A stretch of 64,000 nt of DNA, taken from assembly GCA_030248295.1 (NCBI GenBank), contig JASANH010000938.1, forward strand, positions 1,736,001 to 1,800,000, in the 5' to 3' direction. The position numbers were made by a program, and so were the translations under genes. This DNA is from Mesodorylaimus sp. YZB2_4. Taxonomy: Eukaryota; Nematoda; Enoplea; Dorylaimida; Dorylaimidae. This document shows positions 56,216-64,000 of the stretch, in pieces. How positions within the stretch are numbered: the stretch's first letter is position 1; every line of letters begins with the position of its first letter. The notes below the pieces were generated by a model that saw nothing but the letters and a program-made list of their open reading frames with translations, was not told where the DNA came from and ran no database searches.

Positions 56216-57170
56216 TTTGGCTGTTTTTGGAACAACAAATGAAAATTCAGATCGAAGGAATGACTTTGAAAATACGCGGTGCGATGATGATCTCTTGTTA
56301 GCGTAGCTCACCGGCCTGGCGACAAATAGACGACGATAGAAGAACCGAAAAACCTAAAACCAAAACAGGTGCATTACTACAGTATGTATAGGCTTAGGTG
56401 TAAGCCCCGCGGAAGTATACCTGTGCATATGCTAACTGTAAGTATATGTCCGTCCAGACTATTTCAGATAGCACAACAAAAAGCTAAAGTTACCACACTA
56501 TTAAAAAATCGAGAATTCTACCGAAGACTTGCAGAAAATCAAAATCCTTCGCAAAAGCAAGCTAGCAAGCTTACCATACAATTTTCTTATTCGCCGTTTC
56601 AGACTGAAAAGTCTACCCGTTTCACATCAAACCCGCAAGAAAAAGAAATTCAAGTTCTTAAAATGTTGCAGCCAAAAAAAACAGTAAAAGACTTTCAATA
56701 TTGCAGAAAATTTCGTAGTTATACAGTAACGGACCGAATACTGCACCCGAAACTTACTTTTACGTTTTGAGGACAACGAAATTACTCAGAAACTTGGAAA
56801 AGATCATGATAAAGCTAAAGTTCGGAGCCGCTAATTCAGTGCCTAACTTTCCGTCAATCGATCTGAGAAATAGGTATCAATTTTTTGCTCATTGTCGACC
56901 GCTATTTTTTAAGGCTGCCCTGCAATTCAAATCGGTGATCCTTATTTCAATTCCCGCCATTTGTCATGGCGCTCTACCCGGGTGTCTGCTATCGAGGCTG
57001 GCGTTCATTTCAAATAGCGTAAGTGGATTCTCGCGCTTTGTATAAATATCTGTATCGACCTGTCTTATCAGTGTTGTATTATCGTTCATTTGTTTTATGC
57101 AACGTTTTAATCAAATTTTAGACAGTCTGCGGTAGTTTCGGTCTCCAAGTTTCAAAGGAGATTTAAAACG
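56216..57170. promoter_or_regulatory. Photolyase/EXO5 divergent region with a small gene
   Basis: 955 bases between the photolyase and EXO5 starts, divided by a small AT-rich plus-strand gene at 56429-56770. About 210 bases upstream of the photolyase ATG should hold its promoter. No known UV-response element recognised. Confidence 0.4.
56429..56770 (+). CDS. Small basic protein, unrecognised, AT-rich
   Basis: Two exons, 56429-56437 (ATG CTA ACT) and 56468-56770, join in phase 0 to 103 aa starting MLTIAQQKAKVTTLLKNREF. Further stretches are YRRLAENQNPSQKQASK, VLKMLQPKKTVKDFQY and a terminal HPKLTFTF. It is rich in Lys, Gln, Arg and Thr. The AT-rich codons are unlike those of the neighbours. 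The donor GTAAGT and acceptor TATTTCAG are good. It starts about 210 bases from the divergent photolyase start. No family recognised. Confidence 0.5.
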   Translation: MLTVSICPSRLFQIAQQKAKVTTLLKNREFYRRLAENQNPSQKQASKLTIQFSYSPFQTEKSTRFTSNPQEKEIQVLKMLQPKKTVKDFQYCRKFRSYTVTDRILHPKLTFTF

Positions 57171-58867
57171 ATGGCCAACAGCGGCACGACATTATCAAAA
57201 ACATTTGTACGGCCTTCACCAGTAGGCCTATTCACAACGGAAGAATTAGCTCAGATTTTTCGAGCCATTCATTACGTTGCTGCCAGAAAAGAGAAACCTT
57301 TACCCGAAAATCTCGATTCACCCCCGACAAAAGACAACGAAATTAAATCAGAGAGTCAGCTCCGACTAGGCATCGCTGATCTCACGAACAAAATCAGCGA
57401 AAGCGAAAATTCGAAATCGCCGGTTAAAATAATTACCGAATCCGAAGAAACGGCTGGGAAAGTCTCGACTGAATCAGTCAGTCAAAAGATCGAGGAAAAT
57501 GAAGATTTGATTCCCAGAACGCCATTCCAGCGATTTCGTGGCAAGTATTTGACAGTGACAGACTTTGCGGGTCAGTTATGGTGTGAGCAACAATTGGACT
57601 ATAAATTCGATCCACCACCCGGCGTTGTGATCACTGAAAAACCCCAAATGGCCGTCGGCACGGATTTACATTTGGCTCGGGAATTAGAAGTGCAAGAAAT
57701 CGTGGAAGTCGAAATCACGAGCCGCGAAGATGCGTTCGCTTTGAAATTACTAAACCTGATTGCTTGTCTACGTGACTTTTTATCTGGTGAATACTCCGTC
57801 CGACGTGAAATACCCATTTTCGGTGCTCCATTTGGCCTGGACCTTTTTGTGGTTGGAATCATCGATGAAGTGCGTTTCGATAGTCAGACAAGGAAGGTGG
57901 ATATTGTGGAGCTGAAAACGAGGCTGACTGCGAAGCTGCCGAGTAAAGCTCAAAAGAAGACTCACGATTTGCAGGTATGTAAGCTTTGCGATTTCTGTCT
58001 CGTGACCGAAGTGACAGCTTACAGGTACCTCTCCTTGGTCACTGGCGGGCCATCTTCAGAGAGGAGTACCCCAGAGTCCATCATCACGGTCACTTTTTTG
58101 GCTAAAGTGGGAAATGGGTGCCATGTTTTTGTTTGTCTGGATACTACTGCATAATCGAGATTATTCCTCTACGCAACAGGATTTATCATTGCCTTTCCTC
58201 CTGTTAATGTTCTACCACATCACCAAACGCAGGTGTGCTGAGTGTAGGGGCGCAATGTACACAAATTGTTTTACCTGACCGCGAGTCGAACACTCGCCTA
58301 ACCTCCAGAGGCCAGACTGCTTGATCCACTGACTTGTTTTGCTCTTAGGTAATGCTCTATCGGCGAATGTGGAATGACTTGGTGACTGGTCAGTTGTCCA
58401 AGCACGATATTATCAAGCACATGCAACTGCATTCCGCCGCGTGTCTCGGCGAAGAAGTGTCATCCGAATTACGCAACCTTGGTATTCTTCCAAAGTCGGC
58501 TTCCATCACCTTGGACTCCTTGTTGGATCGATTCTTCCAAGAAATGACCAAACTGCCCGCAGCTGCCCAACTATTCGTCGAGTATTGCCATCAAGAGACC
58601 AAGCAAAGATTCGCCACCGACACTGTCAAGTATGACGAATTGTGGCTTCGGAAACAGCTGGAGCGTTCGTCCTCGTACTGGCGTGGTGAGCGCAGTCCAC
58701 TCGGAGTCGACATCGAGGAAGCGTGGAAGTGCAAGTTTTGTGATTTTGTTGACGTGTGCGCTTGGAGAGCGAAGAAACAGGATGAATGTGCTGGCAAGAA
58801 CCGCCATAATTTCGCAGGTTCAGCTGTAGCCTTGCCCTTGGGGAAGTCTCGAGTAATGTCTGACTAG
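57171..58867 (+). CDS. EXO5: Exonuclease V (EXO5/DEM1), Fe-S DNA nuclease
   Basis: Single-strand DNA exonuclease with a 4Fe-4S cluster, used in interstrand-crosslink and replication-fork repair. Exons 57171-57974 and 58349-58867; 440 aa (human 373). Residues 40-120 form a charged Ser/Glu-rich insert. The nuclease core starts RFRGKYLTVTDFAGQLWCEQ with the first cluster Cys. The PD-(D/E)XK part has VGIIDEVRF and VDIVELKTR. The other three cluster Cys are in WKCKFCDFVDVCAWRAK. It is convergent with XPNPEP3, 289 bases between stops. The intron contains a tRNA-like repeat. Confidence 0.95.
58250..58345 (-). repeat. tRNA-like repeat in EXO5 intron
   Basis: On the minus strand CAGTGGATCAAGCAGTCTGG (D-arm-like) is followed by GGCGAGTGTTCGACTCGC, a paired T-arm with a good B-box. 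No intact acceptor stem, so a SINE head or tRNA pseudogene. Confidence 0.5.
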
Positions 58868-58907
58868 CCCAATTTAATCACGTTTTTATTGTGAATGTAC
58901 TGTATAT

Positions 58908-59124
58908 GTACAAAAGTGAACCTTTTTGACGTATTCTTGACGCAGTTTTTTTGTTGACATGCTCAATTTACGATTCGAAATCTTGATTTCTTGACAGCAT
59001 GTCGATTTTTTGAGGCCAGTTTTTGACGGTTTTGATGCTATAACGACGAAAAAACTGCCTCAAACGTTGATTTTAAAGCTAACGCATTTGCACTGAGGAC
59101 GGAACTCAAAGTACAAAAGTGAAC
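58908..59124. repeat. Foldback flanked by 14-bp direct repeats
   Basis: GTACAAAAGTGAAC occurs at 58908-58921 and again at 59111-59124. Between them TTTTTGAGGCCAGTTTTTGACG (near 59008) pairs with CGACGAAAAAACTGCCTCAAAC (near 59045). It lies between the EXO5 and XPNPEP3 stop codons and may overlap the 3' end of XPNPEP3 transcripts. Confidence 0.55.
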
Positions 59125-59156
59125 ACGTATCCTATAATCATAACATTCTAATATTG

Positions 59157-60815
59157 CTAGACTCGAGTCCTGATAACACGTTCAATATCGTCAGGTGCCT
59201 TGGGCACAGTCTCCGTCAGCACATGGGCGCCAGTGTCAGTGACGAGGACATCATCTTCGATTCGGATACCCAACCCGCGGAACTCTTCCTTCACTGAGGT
59301 GTCGTTGGGTTTTATGTACAGGCCTGGTTCCACAGTGATCACCACGCCTGGTTTCAAATCGATTTGTTTTGACACCGAGTCCACGTCGTGCACGTCCATG
59401 CCCAAGTAATGACTGACGTGGTGCGGGCAGAATCGGTCAGCTTCCCGTATTTCGGCTTCTTCATCTGTGGCGGGTGTTCTCAGAATTCCAGCTTCCCTGA
59501 TACCCAGAGCGAGCGATTGCAGCATGCGCACGAAGATGTCCCTCAAAGTGATGGGGCGCTCGGTGGCTACGTAATCGAGCAATTCCTGTTGCACTTGATG
59601 TACGATTTCGTACAGGACACGCTGCGGATCGGTGAAACGGCCAGTAACCGGCCATGTTCTCGTGATGTCCGACACGTAGCCACCTAGATCGCAGCCGGCG
59701 TCCATCAGCACCAAGTTCTCCTTCTCGCTGATACGTTGGTCGTTATTCAAATAGTGGATCACATTAGCCCTCGCTCCACCAGCAACCACGGGCGGATAGG
59801 CCAATCCATCGGCTCCTCGTAGACGGCATTCCAAATCCATTTTTCCAGCCAGCATATTCTCGACAATATTGGCGCGCGAAAATCGCATCGTCTCGATCAT
59901 TGCTTCGGCACCCACGCGACCCGCTTGACGTAATAGATTTATTTCTGCCTCCGATTTGATCCATCGTAATTCGTGAAGGGCCGGAATCGGATTTATGGCA
60001 CCACCCACAGCGAACTGGGACATGTACTGATCCAAGTCCAAATTGACCAATGACTGACTAGCCGAGTGACCACCGACGACGGGATATGCCTTGGCGGGGA
60101 GCGAGACGAAGGGACGACGAGACGGATCACGCCAAAGAAGGAACCGCCGACCAGCGCAATGACGTTTGGCATATGTTTGCAAATACGAGTATAATTCGTG
60201 GCGTTCCAGAACCAGATCAATGCCAGTAAGAGCTGACGCGCCGTCCACACCGGCCCGCGGTCCCTCCCACAATTCCTTGTGCTCATTTCGAGGTGCCACG
60301 AACAATGCTGATCGGCACGAGCCATCAGAATCGTTGTGCAGGATCAGAATACTATCCGGTTCACGGAATCCAGTCAAGTACAGAAAATTAGAATCTTGTC
60401 GAAATGGATACGGAACATCGGGTGCCGAAAAATAGGTCGGTGCTGCTTGCAAGACGACAATGTGGTTCATACTGGCTACAACAGACAAATTGGGATCGCT
60501 GGACTGGATGTTATCGCCGGCAGCTTTCGTCATCAATTTCTTCATAAATAATTCTCTCCTTCGAGCATATTCTTGGCGGCTAATTCCAGGCGTTGTCTCG
60601 TTTTCAGTCATTAGATGAGGATGAGTTTTCCAAGATGGCTGACCAACGTACCTATCGGGAAGGACCAGTTTCGAGGATACACTTGATGAAATTCGATTGG
60701 AAACCAACGAGGCATCGGTCGATTTTTCTGCCGCGGAAATAGGAAAAAACGAGTTTGTTCGAAGCAGACGCCGTTGGGAAAATAATTTGACAGCATTTCG
60801 ACAAAATGAACCCAT
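59157..60815 (-). CDS. XPNPEP3: Mitochondrial Xaa-Pro aminopeptidase 3, intronless
   Basis: M24B metallopeptidase that removes N-terminal residues ahead of Pro, mitochondrial in animals and yeast (Icp55). 552 aa from ATG 60815 in a single exon; a longer frame to 60935 lacks an ATG start. The N-terminus MGSFCRNAVKLFSQRRLLRT is a likely presequence. N-domain: YVGQPSWKTHPHL, ISRQEYARRRELFM and PFRQDSNFLYLTGF. Catalytic domain: LMDAGCDLGGYVSDITRTWP (two Asp ligands), HHVSHYLGMDVHD (His), ITVEPGLYI (Glu) and GIRIEDDVLVT (Glu). All five metal ligands are present. It is one of three long intronless genes here. Confidence 0.96.
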   Translation of the reverse strand: MGSFCRNAVKLFSQRRLLRTNSFFPISAAEKSTDASLVSNRISSSVSSKLVLPDRYVGQPSWKTHPHLMTENETTPGISRQEYARRRELFMKKLMTKAAGDNIQSSDPNLSVVASMNHIVVLQAAPTYFSAPDVPYPFRQDSNFLYLTGFREPDSILILHNDSDGSCRSALFVAPRNEHKELWEGPRAGVDGASALTGIDLVLERHELYSYLQTYAKRHCAGRRFLLWRDPSRRPFVSLPAKAYPVVGGHSASQSLVNLDLDQYMSQFAVGGAINPIPALHELRWIKSEAEINLLRQAGRVGAEAMIETMRFSRANIVENMLAGKMDLECRLRGADGLAYPPVVAGGARANVIHYLNNDQRISEKENLVLMDAGCDLGGYVSDITRTWPVTGRFTDPQRVLYEIVHQVQQELLDYVATERPITLRDIFVRMLQSLALGIREAGILRTPATDEEAEIREADRFCPHHVSHYLGMDVHDVDSVSKQIDLKPGVVITVEPGLYIKPNDTSVKEEFRGLGIRIEDDVLVTDTGAHVLTETVPKAPDDIERVIRTRV

Positions 60816-62812
60816 TCTCAATGTACGAAGTGATATCAAGGCAAACTCGGTCCGACCCAAAAGGCAAAATTTCGTCTTGCCTGGGTTCGCTGCGGATACC
60901 GTAACAGCGCACTCAGCTGTGATAGTCAGGTACAATGTGTTTGTTGCATTTGCGTGGCTTATTCAAACTGCCCGGCTGGGACTACTCGCTCTCAATGGCA
61001 TGCCTAATGAGAAGACGGGGATGATGGGGATTTTCAGAGTGCAAGGATTGGGACCTGGCAGCTATGGCATGATTCTGGTTTGGAATAGGCACATTGAGGG
61101 ATGAGATAAAGATCTTGATTCGATAACAATGAAGACTCCTCGTCCTCCAGTGATGCAGAAGCTGGGTCGTTGTCTGACGACGAAGATTTTGGTCGTCCTC
61201 CTATGAAGAGAAGGTGAGGGGGTCCTAGAAGCCGCCTTGGAGTGAGTAAATTGGGTTCAGCTATGAAGGGCGGGGAAAAATGTGCAGTTGAGCTCGCTCG
61301 ACGCCTTTGATAGCTCGGACGCCATAAGACGTCTGCAGCATGATCTAACTAATATCGGTTCCTGGTGCTACTTGCAAAGACTACCTTATGCTCCGCTCCG
61401 CTCCAGCAACGTCGATGAAAGAACTGCGCCTATCGACGACTCAAGGAAAGGCTCGATCATTAGATGATTTTCTTCAGGCAGTTCTTGATGTGACTGGCAT
61501 CTTATGACGACTATATCGCTGGATTCGCTAAAAATTGATTTGAAAAATATCACAGAGCACATGTCGATGTATGTACACTGTGTTGATTTTTTAGTTCATC
61601 CTAAAGAAAACAATTTTCGTGCCGTCTAATTAATTAGCATAAGTTTAGCAGCTCCTTGTATCCAGTAGGTATTCATTTTATATAAGTCTAGTGATTGTAG
61701 GGTGCTTAGACCGAAGAAATTGTGAATAGTTTTGTGGAAGCTTGAATAGAAAGAGGCTCAGAATCTACATGTATATAGGCATGATCAACACCTGAGCTCT
61801 GCTGAATTCTGCGCATTTTTCTATTCAAGTTTCCTAAACTCAACTTTCCGAGGTGCCCATGTGATATAGTCTGCTTCAACTTGTCGACATGGGGCAGATA
61901 GTGAGTCACTGTTAAGCTCTGACTGGTTGCAGTGGCAGTGCACTGGATTGGTAAGGAGCCTCGATTACCCCCCCCCAATAAAATCTAGTTATCATGTGTC
62001 AAATCACGAATGAGTTTGTCGGCATCTCAAGCATGTTTGGTTGAGCCTGTTTGCTGCTATCCAGTACAGGTATGTACAGTAACAGTGCCAGAGTACGTAG
62101 ATGCGCCTGCAGCTATGCTTTCGTTTGTCCTGGTCGGGTTTGGCCTGTTGCTATCAGTAAACTCATGACTTACTCTACACGCGATGATCATCTACGGTAT
62201 CTGCTTGAGTCTACCCTGCCCCACTTATCTCCGAGCGGATGCCGAAGAGTGCGAAGATTTCCGTGCTTACTCGTAAGTCTGAGGAAACCGGAGCCAGGTC
62301 CAAGCGAAGGTGGGAGGCGAATTGTCGTGTGCCAAGTCCACAGAAATTTTTTTATTACTAATTTTTTTTTAAGTAACCCAATATTTAAAATTTGGATGAC
62401 TCATTGTCTACTTCAGGAGTGATTTCTTCCGGCAACGCATGGTTGCGTCCAATCGCTCGTGACTAAGCGTCTGCCTGGCGCCAAGTACTGGGCAAAGTTA
62501 TGGCGGTGGCATCGGCCGTCGAATAGATGGCTCCAGGCCTCGCTTCGATTATACATTTTGTCATAGCATGTTTGGTCCCCCTACAGCACGTGCGATGCTA
62601 GCATGGACTTCGTCAGTTGGATGCACCTCGGCGTCTGCATGTAGCAGTTGGCCGCGGCTGAACACAGGGTGTGTTGTGTGGGGCCCATAGCTAATATGTT
62701 TCCTCTGCAAAAACTTTGAATCGCGCTTCCAGCTTTCCTCTCACATGACATCCGAATCGCCTACGAGTGTCCTGCTGGCCATGAGCATACAATCTTTCTC
62801 TTACAGTTCATC
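60816..62812. other. Intergenic with possible degraded coding fragment
   Basis: 2 kb. At 61120-61470 two open pieces look coding: one has SSSDAEAGSLSDDEDFGRPP and ends near a GTGAGG donor, the other starts after TGTGCAG with LSSLDAFDSSDAIRRLQHDL. Together they could be exons of an unknown gene or a gene relic. The rest is AT-rich without support. Confidence 0.4.
61120..61467 (+). pseudogene. Possible exons or relic of unknown gene
   Basis: An acidic Ser-rich stretch (SDDEDFGRPPMKR) ends at a possible donor near 61215. A possible acceptor (GTGCAG near 61288) starts a frame to a stop at 61467 (YLQRLPYAPLRSSNVDERTA, ending KGSIIR). No start codon and no homologue recognised, so this may be chance or decayed sequence. 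Confidence 0.25.
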
Positions 62813-63778
62813 ATGCATATCACGCATCTGATCCTGTTCTTGGCATTACTTCCTCATGCATATTCGTTGCTTCGTCCAGACGGGGCCCTATGTCCGGCTC
62901 TTTGCAAATGTTCGATTAACAGCACTCCGTCAGTTGATTGCAGCGGGGCACGTTTGGATGGCATCCCGACCGTCATGCACGACATCCGCGTGCTAAACCT
63001 AGCGAACAATCGAATATCGTCCGTGAAAGAGGTGCGATTGTACAAGCACCTCGAGTACCTCAGCCTGTCGAATAATACCATTTCGGGTATCCGTCGTGGA
63101 ACGTTCTCGCTCCTTGGAAACCTGAAGGAGCTGCGCCTAAGTGGCAATCGATTGACCGCCCTGGATGCTGCTTGGTTTGCTGGTTTGACCGAGCTGATCG
63201 TCCTAGACTTGGGGCGAAACAAGGTGACCCACTTGGACGATGGTGTTTTCGATGGTTTAACGAAATTGGCACGTCTTATCGTAAGTTTGGAGTCCTGCCA
63301 GAGATCTGCCTGCACGAAGTATAGAGTCTGGCACAGTTGGGATAATAGGGTAGCCGGCATGACCCTGATAGTTGGAAGAGTCGAGGGAGCTTGGGTTTGT
63401 GCGACATCGGACTGGATAGCTTGCGAGCTCCAGGCTTTTTCCACATTCTCTCCTCTCTCCCGCTTGGCCCATATGAAGTTCATGGGCACAGGGCAGCACC
63501 GTTTGAAGCTCTCCTCCTTGCCAGCTCATGGTACAGTAGGCCTGACCATGGAACATAATCTTATTGGGTCCATGCCCACATTTCAGGTGGCTGAAAATAC
63601 CATCAGCTACATATCAGCAGGAGCTTTTGCTGGTTTGGCTGCACTACAAGAACTCGACGTACGCCAGAACCAAATGATATCAATACCTTGGCTTCCCTTA
63701 CCTTCTCTGAAAGTTCTCGACCTGAGCTATAATGGACTGGAGACGATCGAAGAAGGAAAATTTGGGAATTCGTCATTG
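62813..63778 (+). CDS. Secreted or membrane leucine-rich-repeat protein, 3' partial
   Basis: Exons 62813-63280 and 63587-63778 are in phase 0. The second ends at a donor (GTAAGAC), so the gene continues past the window. A signal peptide (MHITHLILFLALLPHAYSLL) is followed by an N-terminal Cys cap (LCPALCKCSINSTPSVDCSG) of LRRNT type. At least seven leucine-rich repeats follow, for example IRVLNLANNRISSV, LEYLSLSNNTISGI, LKELRLSGNRLTAL, LIVLDLGRNKVTHL and LKVLDLSYNGLETI. It is an extracellular adhesion or receptor protein; the class cannot be told without the C-terminus. Confidence 0.85.
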
Positions 63779-64000
63779 GTAAGACTACTGTACAAGATAA
63801 ATCTTTGGATGGGGATCTGGTGGTACGGGGCTCATCGGCATGCGTGCACTGCCTGCCGTTCAGTTATACATATATAAACATTCGGTACCTGAACCCAAAA
63901 CACGACTGACGATCGATTGATATCAGGCGAGTCAAAGCTCTTATCGCCCAGTCCAAGATTCCTACTCATGCCCCCCCCATTTCCCACTTCATCATTGCAC
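63779..64000. other. LRR gene intron, window edge
   Basis: Begins with donor GTAAGAC and remains non-coding to the window end. Confidence 0.6.

Noticed and set aside
56767..57045. 92-aa plus-strand frame before EXO5
   Set aside because: No start context, no splice signals and no recognisable features; likely EXO5 promoter DNA.
1..64000. Bacterial contamination carrying the photolyase
   Set aside because: Spliced animal genes flank it on both sides and no operon or Shine-Dalgarno-type organisation is present.

Overview
The window is animal nuclear DNA. Genes are split by canonical GT-AG introns, mostly 40-100 nt. I rebuilt most gene models by matching splice phase at every junction. Products are conserved metazoan proteins: AP-1/2 beta adaptin, PEX12, VPS29, SPPL3, EXD1, CSN1, NUBP2, RAD6/UBE2A-B, calpain-15, a FoxL2-like forkhead factor, ACSF2, EXO5 and XPNPEP3. 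There are no rRNA genes, CRISPR arrays or bacterial operons. Compactness, tiny introns and an apparently bacterial/fungal-type photolyase suggest a small-genome invertebrate. A tardigrade is my best guess, but this is inference only.

Layout. 0-3 kb is repeat-rich and holds a 1.4 kb inverted-repeat element. 3.2-4.5 kb (-) encodes an unrecognised single-pass membrane protein built from repeated two-exon modules. 7.1-13.8 kb (+) is AP-1/2 beta, whose largest intron contains a complete antisense G-alpha gene (10.9-12.3 kb). An intronless membrane-anchored copine-type vWA gene (14.3-15.3 kb, +) converges on PEX12 (15.4-19.3 kb, -) with only 29 bp between stop codons; PEX12 carries SINE-like repeats in a 2 kb intron. 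VPS29 (+) starts 0.6 kb from the PEX12 start and has a 557 bp MITE in its last intron. SPPL3 (-) and EXD1 (+) are divergent. CSN1 (+), NUBP2 (-), RAD6 (-), a coiled-coil gene (-) and calpain-15 (-) follow. Two copies of a 139-aa membrane protein gene with identical coding sequence lie 10,115 bp apart (42.4 and 52.5 kb). Between them are the forkhead gene (-) and ACSF2 (-). 54.5-60.8 kb holds an intronless class I CPD photolyase (-), a small AT-rich gene (+), EXO5 (+) and an intronless mitochondrial XPNPEP3 (-). A leucine-rich-repeat gene (+) runs off the right edge.

The genes do not form a pathway, though themes recur: membrane traffic (AP beta, VPS29), organelle biogenesis (PEX12, ACSF2, XPNPEP3), ubiquitin/COP9 regulation (RAD6, CSN1), DNA repair (photolyase, EXO5, RAD6), Fe-S assembly and use (NUBP2, EXO5) and intramembrane or calpain proteolysis (SPPL3, calpain-15). 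Best candidates for something undescribed: the modular repeat membrane protein, the photolyase as a horizontal-transfer candidate, the nested divergent G-alpha, and the duplicated membrane gene. Coordinates are hand-derived; conserved-gene exon edges should be within a few bases, while 5' UTRs are mostly unplaced.
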